Assembly: GCA_025667525.1 (NCBI GenBank) | Contig: CM046878.1 | Span: 398,494,433 to 398,558,432, forward strand | DNA length: 64,000 nucleotides | Direction: 5' to 3' | From: Glebionis coronaria | Taxonomy: Eukaryota > Streptophyta > Magnoliopsida > Asterales > Asteraceae | Shown: positions 21,595-33,455 of the stretch, piece by piece | Layout of the letters: every line of letters starts with the position of its first letter | Numbering within the stretch: the stretch's first letter is position 1 | Made by a program: the position numbers and the translations under genes | The notes under the pieces: generated by a model | What the model saw: only the letters and a program-made list of their open reading frames with translations | The model's database searches: none | Told to the model about the DNA's origin: nothing

Positions 21595-21799
21595 TTTTCG
21601 TTAAGATTAACGGTTTTTAGTGAGAGAGGCGTTGGATTTTGAGATCCGTTCACTTTTGAACGTTATTTTTTCGTGTTAAAAATTTTCAAAAAAAATCCAT
21701 AAAAATTTAAAAAAATAAAAAAAATTCAAAAAAAATAGAAAAACATATAAAAAGAAAAAATATTTCTTGTCTATCTTTCTTTTCTTTTTGTAAGTGTGG

Positions 21800-23180
21800 A
21801 TGCGTACCCGTGCTCGTAAGAAGAAAGCAATTCAAGCCGAAGTCGAAACTCCACCTAGTGTCACCATGGACAATCGACCAATGATCGAGCTTTTGCAATC
21901 GCAAGTAGAGGGCAACACCGATGCTATTGTCATACCCGAGATTGGAGATAACAACTTTGAACTCAAATCCGGTTTCATTCAAATGGTCTCTGCTCAACCA
22001 TTCTTGGGGCGTACACTTGATGATCCTCATGATCATATAAAAAGGTTTCTTCAACTCACTAATACGGTTAAGTATAATGGGGTTTCACAAGAGGTAATTC
22101 GCTTGCAACTTTTTCCTTTCTCCTTAGAGGGATAAGCCCGGCATTGGCTTGATAAGGAACCGCCAAAAAGCATTCTTACGTGGACGGATTTAGAGACCAA
22201 ATTCATCAACTACTTTTTCCCACCCTCACGTTCTACCGCTTTGCGGAATGAGATCATTAACTTTGAACAAAAGTACGGTGAGACATTTAGTGAATCTTGT
22301 GACCTTTTTAAGGAACTTTTAAGAAAGTGTCCACAATATGGTTTCACAAAAGTACATCAAATTAATACTTTTTACAATGGTTTAAGCATGAATGACCAAG
22401 ATTCACTAAATAGTGCCTCGGGGGGTAACATTTTGGTTAAGTCTTCTAATGCCGCATGGGATATTATTGAGAATAAGTCTAGAGTGCAAACTAAGAGTGT
22501 TCGGACTAATGTGGCTGGTGCCAGTACTAGTGATGCCGACAAGAGAATTGATAAGCTTACTTCGATTGTTGAAACACTTGCTCTTCAAACCGCTAACAAT
22601 ACCAAAAACATCAAAGCGCAAGTTAATGCTTTGAGTCAGTCATGTGAAATATGCGGGGGTTCTCATTCATACACCAATTGTCCTTCGACTCATGACAATC
22701 CGGAAAATGTGTATGCCACTAACGGTAACTTTTCCACGGGAGGCTGTCAAGCACGTCCTCAAGGTGACCGCAATTTGCTCAGTTATCGTTCAAACAACTT
22801 CCTTTCACCACCCGATTTTCCACCTCAAAACCAAAACAACCTCAATCGCAACAATCAAAACCAAACTCGAGCTCCCAATCAATATCAACCCCAAAGAAAC
22901 CCGTATCCACCTCAAGTAAACAACCAAGTTTACCAACAACCTGCTTATCAACCACCTGCCTACCATGCTCTTCCTCCCAACCAACCAACCGCATTTAATC
23001 ACGAGGTTGAAACTTACATGAGGACTAATGACGCACTGGTGCAGAATCTTCAGCGATAAATCATCAACTTGAAAGGAGATATGGCGAAACAAGGGAATGA
23101 TCTTCGAGTCGATATGTGAAACTCTTTGAGAAGTCAAACGAATGACTTAAGGGATATGATGGCTAGTTTCTTCCAAAGTA
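21800..23180 (+). pseudogene. Element C gag, interrupted by stops
   Basis: MRTRARKKKAIQAE start, Gag core (DNRPMIELLQSQ, DHIKRFLQLTNTV), TAA at 22133 where relatives have CAA. It then runs open from there to 23059 with INFEQKYGETFSES and the knuckle CEICGGSHSYTNC, an Asn/Pro/Gln-rich tail and MRTNDALVQNLQR, then TAA (again CAA in A) and TGA. The core is like B and F; the knuckle and tail are like A. Most lesions are single C-to-T changes. Confidence 0.8.
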
Positions 23181-24512
23181 ATCAAGCCTCTGGTTCGGGT
23201 TCTCTTCTGAGTAACACCGTTGCTAATCCAAGAGGGGAGATGAAAGCAATCACCACTCGAAGTGGAAAAGGTTTAAAGGTACCCGAGATTCCTACACCTA
23301 CAACGGTGATTGTGACAAAGAAAACGAGTCCCCTCCTCCAATTCCTCCACCTTCTACTTCCACCCCTCCACCACCTAAGGATGTGCGTGAGAATTCTATT
23401 CCAAAGCCTTCATCTCAACCCAATATACCTTATCCCTCAAGGTTGAGGAAAGAGAAGTTGAAGAACAAGGATGATATTCAGGTTTCTAACTTTCTTAAAA
23501 TGTTTAAACAATTGAATTTCAGCATCTCCTTTGTTGAGGCTCTCGCTCACATGCCGAAATATGCTAAAATGTTTAAAGATCTTCTTAGTGACAAAGAAAA
23601 GCTTCTCGATATCGCTCAGACCCAACTTAATGAGAATTGCTCCACAGTGCTCTTAAGGAAATTACCAACCAAACTTGGTGATCCGGGTTGTTTCCTCATT
23701 CCTTGCAACTTCCCCGGGGTAGAGAATTGTATGGCCCTAGCCGATCTAGGTGCTAGTATAAACTTAATGCCATTAAATGTTTGGAAACAATTATCTCTAC
23801 CCGAGCTAGTCCCCACATGAATGACCTTGGAATTAGCTAACCGTACGGTTGCTTATCCGGTGGGGATAGCCGAAGATGTTTTCGTCAGTGTCGACAAATT
23901 CACCTTTCCGGCGGATTTTGTTGTCGTTGACTACGAGATGGATCCCCGTGTTCCATTAATCGTTGGACGTCCATTCTTGAGGACCGGTCGCACTCTCATT
24001 GATGTAGCCGCGGGCGAATTAATCATGAGAGTTGGTGACGATAAAATCGTCTTCAACATAGGTAAACTTTCTAAACAACCTTCTGAAAACGAGAGCGTTA
24101 ATTTCATTGACGCTCTTGATGAGGCTTGTGAAGAACATTTCAAAGACGCTTGTAAAAGTGGTTCTTCTTCTCTACCCATTGTTGAGACCATTGCCTCTAT
24201 TGCTCCATCACTAACTCCATTTGGAGAAACTGATTTCCTTTTGAAAGAATTTGAAGCAACTTTGGGAGATGTGGACTTACAATATGACGATTCTCCCTCC
24301 AATTGGGATGAAGACATTCGTACCATTGAGAAACTTCTCAATGAGGACCATATTTCTCCACCATCTCCTAAGGAAATCTCTACCGATGATCCGAATTTGA
24401 CTACGCCTTCCATCGATAATCCTCCGGATTTAGAGCTAAGGATCTACCGTCTCATCTCTAGTACGTTTTCTTTGAAGACAATAAGAAGTTACCCGTCATC
24501 ATCGCTAAGGAC
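23181..24512 (+). pseudogene. Element C protease and RT linker
   Basis: After a shift near 23330 the frame reads NSIPKPSSQPNIPYPSRLR, then the pre-protease segment and the active site ADLGASINLMP, and TGA at 23818-23820. It continues as MTLELANRTVAYPVG and the conserved DYEMDPRVPLIVGRPFL, then an acidic linker (DDSPSNWDEDI) that in this autonomous form leads to RT. A shift near 24435 separates it from RT. The D-x-G motif is Asp-Leu-Gly, as in A. Confidence 0.8.
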
Positions 24513-27338
24513 TTGAAAGAAGAAGAAAAATCTCGACTTATCGACGTGCTGAAGAATAATAAGAAGGCAATTGCTTGGAAAATTTCCGATATCCGCGGAA
24601 TTGATCCGAACTTTTGTACTCATAAAATTCTCATGGAAGATGACTTTAAACCCGCAATCCAAAGCCAAAGAAGGGTTAATGCTCGAATTCATGACGTCAG
24701 CAAGATAGAAGTTATCAAACTTCTAGATGCCGGAATGATTTACCCTATTTCGGATTCACCATTGGTTAGTCCCGTCCATTGTGTGCCTAAGAAAGGAGGA
24801 ATAACCGTTGCTCCCAATGAATACAACGAGTTGATTCCTACTCGACTTGTCACGGGTTGGCGAGATTGCATAGACTATCGCAAGCTCAATGATGCCACCC
24901 GCAAGGATCATTTCCCTCTTCCTTTCATGGATCAAATGCTCGAGCGTTTAGCGGGTAATGATTATTATTGCTTCTTAGAAGGTTTCTCTGGGTATTTTCA
25001 AATTCCCATCGATCCTAAAGACCAAGAGAAAACCACATTCACTTATCCTTATGGAACATTTGCTTACAAAAGAATGCCTTTCGGCTTATGCAATGCTCCT
25101 GGGACTTTTCAAAGGTGTATGATGGTTATCTTCTATGACATGGTTGAAGAAACTATGGAAGTCTTCATGGATGATTTCTCGGTCTATGGTGAATCTTTCT
25201 CTACTTGCCTTGCCAATTTGGAACTTATGCTCAAACGGTGTGAAGACACTCGTCTCGTTCTTAATTGGGAAAAATGCCATTTCATGGTAAAAGATGGCAT
25301 TGTTCTTGGACATAAAATCTCCAAAGCCGGTCTTGAAGTCGACCGTGCTAAAGTCGATGTTATTGCTAAATTGCCTCCACCTTCAACCGTTAAGGGTGTG
25401 AGAAGTTTTCTTGGTCATGCGGGCATCTATCGTCGATTCATTCAAGATTTTTCTAAGATCGCTCGCCCGATGACCCACCTCTTGGAAAAAGATACTCCCT
25501 TTATCTTTTCTAAAGAGTGTCTCGAATCTTTCAATCTCCTTAAGGATAAACTACCTAAGGCACCGGTCTTGGTTACCCCTAATTGGGAGTTACCTTTTGA
25601 TATGATGTGTGATGCTAGCGACTTTGCTATTGGAGCGGTTTTGAGCCAAAGAGTGAACAAACACTTCCAACCAATCCATTATGCTAGCAAGACAATGACG
25701 GGGGCTAAATTGCATTATACCACTACCGAAAAAGAGCTTTTAGCTATAGTGTATGCTTTTGAAAAATTCCGCCCCTATCTTGTCCTTTCCACCACCATTG
25801 TCTATACCGACCATTCCGCGTTAAAGTACTTGTTAATAAAGCAGGATTCTACGCCAAGACTTCTTCGTTGGGTTTTGCTTCTTCAAGAATTTAAAATTGA
25901 ATCTCGTGACAAGAAGGGAGCTGAAAACCTAGTCGCGGATCATCTTAGTAGACTCGAGGATCCTTATCAAGGAGAGCTCCCAAATCAAGATATTAATGAC
26001 TCTTTTCCCCTTGAGGCCTTGATGTCTATTAACTCTAATATTGATGAATACCCATGGTTTGCGGACATTGCAAACTACTTAGCGGGTGGAATTCTCAAGG
26101 AAGGGTTAACGTCAAAACAAAAGAAAAAGTTCTTTAAAGACATTGAACACTATTTTTGGGACGACACTTACCTTTTCAAACAATGTACGGATCTTGTCAT
26201 TCGTTGGTGTGTTGATGGGCCAGCAGCATTATTAATCCTTGACGCTTGCCATAAAGGGCCCATCGGTGGTCACTTTGGTCCTAACTATACCGCGAAGAAA
26301 GTGTTCGATTCTGGATTCTATTGGCCCTCCATTTATCATGACGCTCATGAAATGGTTAAACGTTGTGATGCTTGCCAAAGACAAGGCAAGATCACACATA
26401 AAGATGAGATGCCTCAAAATTTCATACAAGAATGTGAAATCATTGACGTATGGGGTATCGACTTTATGGGGCCATTTCCTTCATCCAAAGGGAACAAGTA
26501 CATTCTCGTAGCCGTTGACTACGTATCTAAATGGTTTGAAGCAAAGGCTCTCCCTACGAACGATGCGAGGGTGGTTGTGAACTTTTTGAAGCAGTTATTT
26601 GCTCGATTCGGTGTTCCTCGTTCTATCATCAGTGACCGCGGGACTCATTTTTGCAATGATCAATTTGCTCGAGTCATGGCTAAGTATGGTGTAAATCACC
26701 GTCTTTCCACCGCTTATCATCCCCAAACGAATGGTTAAGCCGAGATTTCTAACCGTAGATTGAAGAGAATATTAGAGCGTACTGTGGGAGAGCAGCGTGC
26801 CTCGTGGGCCGATAAGTTAGATGATGCTTTGTGGGCTTTCTGTACCGCATATAAGACGCCGATTGGTTGCACTCCATATTGTCTTGTATACGGGAAGGCA
26901 TGCCAACTCCCTATTGAGTTGGAGCATAAGGCCTATTGGGCCTTGAAGTGGGCCAATTTTGATATCAACAAAGCCGGTGATCTTCGGAAGATTCAACTCA
27001 ACGAGCTAAATGAACTAAGGAATGAAGCTTATGAGAATTCATTGATCTACAAGGAGAAAACCAAGATCATCCATGATGCAAGGAATAAGAACCGAGAGTT
27101 TCACGTTGGTGATCAAGTTTTACTCTTTAACTCTCGGTTGAAAATCTTCTCGGGCAAGCTGAAGAGCCATTGGTCTGGTCCATTCACCGTCTCCAAGGTC
27201 TTCCCCTATGGCACCATTTAGCTTTCTCAACCAAATAGGCCTAATTTTAAAGTGAATGGCCAGCGTGTGAAGTTGTACTTTGGTGAGGACATCTCTCATG
27301 AGATGATTCCATCCCTCACCACGTTTCCCTTGAATTAG
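24513..27338 (+). pseudogene. Element C reverse transcriptase, RNase H and integrase (two late stops)
   Basis: A 741-codon open stretch followed by a continuation. RT spans residues about 55-280 with the catalytic box FMDD at 218-221. RNase H has [27 protein letters not shown] and [11 protein letters not shown]. Integrase has a zinc finger with His580, His587 and CDAC near 610, then Asp650 (GIDFMGPF) and Asp708 (SDRGTHF). A TAA at 26736-26738 (CAA in E) falls two codons before the third catalytic residue Glu744. Another stop (TAG, GAG in D and E) is at about 27219. The C-terminal part contains the [14 protein letters not shown] region and ends FPLN. Confidence 0.9.
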
Positions 27339-28286
27339 TTCTGGGTCGAGTCAGGCTTGTGACTCGGTTAACAAAAACAAGCGCTTCTCAGGAGGCAACC
27401 CGTTGATCTATCCTTTACCGTTTTCATAATAAGTGTAGGGGGAGCCCCGTATGTGTTTGTTGTCTTGTTTATTATGATGTGCAGGGATTAAAGCTTCAAA
27501 GATCCATTCTCGATGACATTTGACGACCGTGATCCCGTGTACCTGTCTTCCTGGTTAAATCCTAAACTATCGTGATTCAATATTTCATATCTTATATGTT
27601 CACATTGAAATCACTATAGTTGTCCTTTCCTTAGCAAGATTAAACAAAGTGCACAATGTCCTATGTGTAGGGGAGTTTACTCCCACATGCTTAAAGATTA
27701 AGGACAATGTTTATATCAAGTGTAGGGGGACTTCTATCGAAGTAAGTGGGCTTTTCCATTAATTTTGTCCTCATTTTAACCGGAAAATCTAATTTTTAGA
27801 CATTTTTTAAAATTTTTAATCAATTTTGGCCTAGTAGTTTTTCCTTTGTTATCGTTATTTACTTTCTTTGCTAAAATGTAGTTTAAATAAAGTAGTTTTA
27901 AATTTTTCAACGTCATGAATCTTTTGACTCAACCCGAGTTTACTCATCTAAGTTTACTCTAGCTAGTATCCTTAACGTGTTTAAGTCAATTTTTGCTAGG
28001 CTTTTATATAGGGAACTTTAAAACGCAAAAGTCTTAACTCTTACGGGTTAAGAACAAGAACTTTTCGCAAGTTCAAATAATTGATCCTAGAAAGTCGTTT
28101 ATCAAGGGAACTTTAAAATGCGAATTATAAACTTGAAAGAGTCTAAGAAGTTGCAAGATCCTATAGATGACTTAAAAACCCAAAACTTTGATTAATTGGC
28201 TAAGCATCCACGAGTCTCATTCCTTGAGATTTTAAATTATGGAGAACGAGAGATGATAGAGTCAATTATAAGTTTGGTATTCTTTC
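27339..28286 (+). other. 3' untranslated region of C
   Basis: Non-coding. Polypurine-like AGTGTAGGGGGA motifs lie at about 27432, 27663 and 27719. It stops at TTCATGAATTT, where D pol begins with CCTTGTTCATGCGG; only a few bases are shared at the join. Confidence 0.7.
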
Positions 28287-30079
28287 ATGAATTTCCTTGT
28301 TCATGCGGGCTTCTATCGTCGATTCATTAAAGATTTTTCTAAAATCGCTCGCCCGATGACCCACCTCTTGGAAAAAGATACTCCTTTCATCTTTTCCAAA
28401 GAGTGTCTTGAATCCTTCAATCTTCTTAAGGACAAGCTAACTAAGGCACCGGTCTTGGTTACCCCTAATTGGGAGCTACCTTTTGAGTTGATGTGTGATG
28501 CTAGCGACTTTGCTATTGGAGCGGTTTTCGGCCAAAGAGTGAACAACCACTTCAAACCAATCCATTATGCTAGCAAGACAATGACGGGGTCTCAATTGCA
28601 TTATACCACTACCGAAAAAGAGCTTTTAGCTGTAGTGTATGCTTTTGAGAAATATCACCCCTATCTTGTCATTTCCACCACAATCGTGTACACCGATCAT
28701 TCCGCGTTGAAATACTTGTTAACAAAGCAAGATTCTAAGCCAAGACTTCTTCGTTGGGTTTTGCTCCTTCAACTCCAATCTCGATGACACCCCGTGGTTT
28801 GCAGACATTACAAACTACTTAGCGGGTGGTATTCTCATCCAAGGGTTAACATCCCAACAAAAGAAGAAGTTCTTTAAAGATGTTAACACTTACTTTTGGG
28901 ATGACCCTTATCTCTTCAAACAATGTGTTGATCTGATTATTCGTCGATGTGTTGATGGGCCGGCAGCGTTACTAATCCTTGAAGCTTGCGATAAAGGACC
29001 CACCGGTGGTCATTTTGGTCCCAACTACACTGCGAAGAAAGTGTTTGACTCGGGATTCTATTGGCCCACCATTTATCGTAACGCTCACGAGATGGTTAAA
29101 AATTGTGATGCTTGCCAACGCCAAGGCAAGATCACACATAAAGATGAGATGCCTCAAAATTTCATCCAAGGATGTGAAATCTTTGATTTATGGGGTATCG
29201 ACTTTATGGGGGCATTTCCTTCATCTAAAGGGAACAAGTACATCCTCGTAGCCGTTGACTACGTCTCTAAATGGGTTGAAGATAAGGCTCTCCCTACGAA
29301 CGATGCGAGGGTGGTTGTGAACTTTCTGAAGCAACTTTTTGCTCGATTTCGTGTTCCTCGTGCTATCATCAGTGACCGCGGGAATCATTTTTGCAATGAT
29401 CAATTTACTCGAGTCATGGCTAAGTACGGTGTCAATCACCGTGTTTCCACCGCTTTATCATCCTCAAACAAATGGTCAAGCCGAGATTTCTAACCGTGGA
29501 TTGAAGCGACTCCTTGAGCATACTGTGGGAGAGCATCGTGCCTCGTGGGACGATAATTTAGATGATGCTTTGTGGGCTTTTCGTACCGTATATAAGACCC
29601 CGATTGGTTGTAAACCTTATCGTCTTGTGTACGGGAAAGCATGCCACCTCCATATCGAGCTGGAACATAACGCATACTGGGCCTTGAAGTGGGCTAACTT
29701 CGATATCAACAAAGCCGGCGATCTTCGGAAGATTCAACTCAACAAGCTCAACGAACTAAGGAATGAAGCATATGAGAACTCATTGATCTACAAGGAGAAG
29801 ACCAAGATCATCCATGATTCAAGGATTAAGAACCGAGAGTTCCACGTTGGTGATCATGTTTTACTCTTTAACTCTCGGTTGAAGATCTTCTCGGGAAAGC
29901 TGAAGAGCCGCTGGTCTGGTCCATTCACCGTCGCCAAAGTCTTCCCATATGGCACCATTGAGCTTTCTCAGCCAAATGGGCCCAATTTTAAAGTGAATGG
30001 CTAGCGCGTGAAGTTGTACTTTGGTGAGGACATCTCTCATGAGATGATTCCATCCCTTACCATGTTTCCCTTGAATTAG
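28287..30079 (+). pseudogene. Element D end of RT, RNase H and integrase, broken
   Basis: It begins at [26 protein letters not shown] (end of RT). RNase H ([12 protein letters not shown]) is cut at 28787, where a deletion removes the end of RNase H and joins to [12 protein letters not shown]. Integrase shows GIDFMGAF and SDRGNHF. A one-base insertion near 29453 shifts the frame before [10 protein letters not shown], and TAG replaces CAG at 30002-30004. It ends FPLN at 30079. Confidence 0.85.
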
Positions 30080-31706
30080 TTCTGGGTCGAGTCAGGCTCG
30101 TGACTCAGTTAACAAAAACAAGCGCTTCTCGGGAGGAAACCCGTTGATATATCCTTTACCGTTTTCATAATAAGTGTAGGGGAGCCCCGTATGTGTTTGT
30201 TGTCTTCTTTCTTATGATGTGCAGGGATTAAAGCTTCAAAGATCCATTCTCGATGACTTTTGACGAACCGTGATCCCGTGTACCCGTATTCCCGGTTCTA
30301 TCCTAAACTGTCGTGATTCAATATTTCATATCTTATATGTTCACATGGAAATCAGTATAGTTTTCCTTTCCTTAGTTGTCCTTCACGGGTTAAGAACAAG
30401 AACTTTTCGCAAGTTCCTATAATTGATCTTAGAGAGTTGTTTATCAAGGGAACTTTAAAATGCGAATTCTAAACTTGAAAAAGTCTAAGAGTTTGCAAGA
30501 TCCTATAGATGACTCGAAAACCCAAAACTTTGATTTAATTGGCTAAGCTTCCACGAGTCTCATTCCTTGAGATTTTAAATTGTGGAGAACGAGAGATGAT
30601 AGAGTCAATTATAAGTTTGGTATTCTTTCGTGAATTTATGTGAGTTGATTATAAGCCTATTCTCCCATCGCTTGTTAATATATATAATTGCAATAAATAA
30701 GGTTGTACGATTTGAAAAGTTACTTAGCTTCTAGCACAAGATCGTTTAAAAGTTGTTCGGTATTAATTAGAGTTCATAGCCAAGGCATAACTTATTGAAG
30801 CGGGAGGCAAAGATTGGCGAGTCCGAAAAGGCCCTAACAAGGCATGAGGGCTACATTTTGTTGCTAAAGATCCAAAAGTGATGTGAAGAATCATTTATCA
30901 AAAATCAATATGAAGGATCGAGACACACGACGAAAAGAAAATACTCCCCTAAAGATCATGGAGAAGTCTATCCAAAAAGGCCCTAACAAGGTATGAGGAT
31001 AAATAGATCCAAGTCCTAAAAGGAGGCGAATCGTTGTATATCAAAGTCCAAAATAAAGATTGGAGAAAAATGAAGAAGTCGTGGTCCAAATATGAAGAAT
31101 CTCTCAAAAAGTTCAAGTGAAGAAATTCCTAATATGAAGAGATGACCATAATTGCAAGAACGTCTCTCAAGATTCAAAGTATGAAGTCGCTGCCAAATAT
31201 TGGTCCGAGAAAGGTCTCAAATCGTGAAGCGAGTTATGCCAAGATATGAACTTTATGGGGTCCCGAGAAGTAGTTTTAAAAGATTTTTTCCTTTAGCTAA
31301 CTATTGATTAAATCATCCCACTTTATTTTCAGCCTAAATAACTATCGAAATAAGTCAAACAATGCATCCTCGTGATCATTCAAGACAATATTAAAATATA
31401 AGAGATACACCTAGGAATAAGGAGTCTAAGTGAATAATTGAGCCACATGAGTTCGTGTTAGTTTGCTAACTTATAATAAAAATGATCTCGTTTTTAAGCT
31501 TGGTATGGGGAACGTGAAACTTGAGGATGATAAACATTCATGACAGCCAAAACCCCAATGTAAGTCTTTGATTTCTATCTTTTTACTTTCCTTTAAGTTT
31601 AGCATTTAATAAAGGCCAAGGTGGGTTATTTATGATAAGAAATGTAATCTGTACTTTGAAATTAATGCATTGCATGAGGGCATTACAATGGTCAAATGTA
31701 TGGGAT
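30080..31706 (+). other. 3' untranslated region and polypurine tract of D
   Basis: Non-coding, collinear with E (36683-38568), with a deletion near 30370 that removes the two middle polypurine-like motifs. The last motif is degenerate (AATGTATGGGATT) just before the LTR start at 31707. Confidence 0.7.
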
Positions 31707-31837
31707 TTAATAAGTGTGAAAACACTTATCCTTTTACCACTTATTTCCAATAATAACAAGACCAAAACGTGTATTTTATGTCGTAAAAATCGGAATTATG
31801 CGTGGTTTGTTTTTTTATTGTGTTTTAGGACCAAAAG

Positions 31838-32212
31838 ATGAAAAAGGAAGAAAACATGGGTTATCACGGGCTTTTATCGAGGAAAACGAGAAAAAATGAA
31901 GTCAAAAGATCAAGAGTGCAAAAAGAACGGAAGTCCAAGGCCTATTCTGGAGATTTATCAAAGAAAAAGTCTAAAGACGGAAGTTTAATGAAGTCAAAGA
32001 ACTCAAGTCTAATAGAAGAAGAAAATTACAAGACAAGTTCAATTTACATCGACAAATTCCGAGATGACGTCGAAAAAAGAAAAAAAGAATTTAAATCGAG
32101 TCGTGAAGAAAGAAAGAAAGAAGGAAACACATGCACCTTCCCATCTCCTATAAATACCCTCCTAAACACATTAAAAGGGTGGTTAGCTAGTTTCATTTTT
32201 TCCTTTCCTTAG
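31838..32212 (+). other. Lys/Glu/Ser-rich U3 reading frame of the D LTR (124 codons)
   Basis: It is open from MKKEENMGYHGLLSR through repeated KKKSKDG and EERKKEG to the TATA region. Counterparts in the A LTRs are shorter, and those in B, C, E and F are stopped or shifted. The amino-acid pattern is kept over about 65 codons between A and D. Whether it is translated is unknown. Confidence 0.35.
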
Positions 32213-32699
32213 TTTTTAGAGAGAGAAAGTTTTAACTTTCTCTCACTAAGTTTTCATCTTTTCTTCATGTTTATCTTTCAAGTTTAAGCTTTTAATCATC
32301 CTTGTATTTGGAATTCATTAATCAAAAGTTCAAGTTTAAGCTTTTAATCTTTAATCTTCTTCTACCTTTCTTAATTTTAGTTTATCTTTGATCCGAAATA
32401 TCCTTGTTTCACGTTTGATTTTGATGTTTTAGTGATTAAAAAGTTCATCTTTTTAGTCCTATATAAGTTCTTATACGTTTGAGCTTTAAGCTGTTTGTGC
32501 TTATTGGCTTATTTGTATGTTTAGCTTATGTACTTTTAAGCTCTCCTAAAAGTTTTATCTTGTTAAGGTGCGGTTTATAAAGTTCTAGTGTTTAGATTCC
32601 AAAAGTTTTCGAATTTATGCTTATTTATTCTTGTCTAAAAGTTGGTAAGTGCTTATTGGATTAACAGCTTATTCGTTTAAGCTTAGTTACTCTTTGTTT

Positions 32700-33040
32700 T
32701 CCATTACGATCTTATGAGGGTTTTACTTGTTACGATCACCTGGATACGATTGCATTGACTGTGATCCATAATTCTTTCCCTGACTATGATTCACACCACG
32801 ATCACTTGTTGCGATCTGTGGGTGCGATCGTGTCATGATTCCTTGGTACGATCACATTGATTACGATCTTTGTTGTTACGATCAAGACCACGATCAAACT
32901 ACGATCCACTTGTTGTGATCGTGAGTGCGATCGGTGGTTGCGATGGTGTGTATCGATCACCTCTGAGTGCGATCACTCTTTTCCATCGCATTGAGTGCGA
33001 TCCATCTTACGATCTGAGTACGATCGTATTGCGATCTGAC
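32700..33040 (+). repeat. ACGATC/GCGATC motif block in the D LTR
   Basis: More than fifteen copies of (A/G)CGATC at irregular spacing, replacing the ATTCCGA-type motifs of C at the same LTR position. Confidence 0.8.
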
Positions 33041-33455
33041 TCTGTTTATTGTTTTGTTCTCTTAGTTTTTAAATTTTAATTTTTCCCGCATTTTTACTTA
33101 GTATTATTTTTAATGAGTTTTGTCTTAGTTTATTTTTACAAAGTTTTAAGTTTTAAATTCTAAATTTATTACGTTTAAATTTCCAAAAATTTGCACGCTT
33201 CCCGAAATCTCTATTTTTACCAAGTGTTTTTCTAGTAATTTTTAGTTTAATTTTCAAAGCTTTAATTTAGTTTTTCTAGATTTGCTTTTAGCTTATTTTA
33301 ATTACGTTTTGCACTTAGCCTTTCTAATAGAATAGAAAATTAACTCCCCCTTTTAGTGACCATTACCGACTATTCCACCATTAACCGTGATCAATTCGAT
33401 TAGATACCGAGAAGGATATCGAGTACACACATGCGAAGCAAAAGTCATGTATTAA

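Larger units (their letters stand above)
19920..28286 (+). mobile_element. Element C: Athila-like with gag-pro-pol, 3' LTR missing
   Basis: 5' LTR, primer site, gag, protease, RT, RNase H, integrase and about 0.95 kb of the 3' untranslated region. It then joins the middle of another element's RT/RNase H at 28286. Several stops and shifts make it inactive. It shows what a full coding region of this family looks like. Confidence 0.85.
28287..33455 (+). mobile_element. Element D: Athila-like, pol fragment, 3' UTR and 3' LTR
   Basis: It lacks the 5' LTR, gag, protease and most of RT. The 3' LTR at 31707-33455 is followed directly by the coding sequence of E, as expected if D is inserted in E. 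Confidence 0.75.
31707..33455 (+). repeat. Element D 3' LTR
   Basis: It starts TTAATAAGTGTG and ends TATTAA (33450-33455). TATA is at 32149-32156, with only a degenerate hairpin after it. The best-preserved U3 Lys/Glu-rich frame lies at 31838-32212. The motif block of TACGATC/GCGATC lies at about 32700-33040. Confidence 0.85.

Noticed and set aside
23931..24413. 160-codon minus frame opposite the C protease linker
   Set aside because: It is antisense to a well-supported protein and recurs only where that coding sequence is conserved (D/E boundary), as expected of a shadow.
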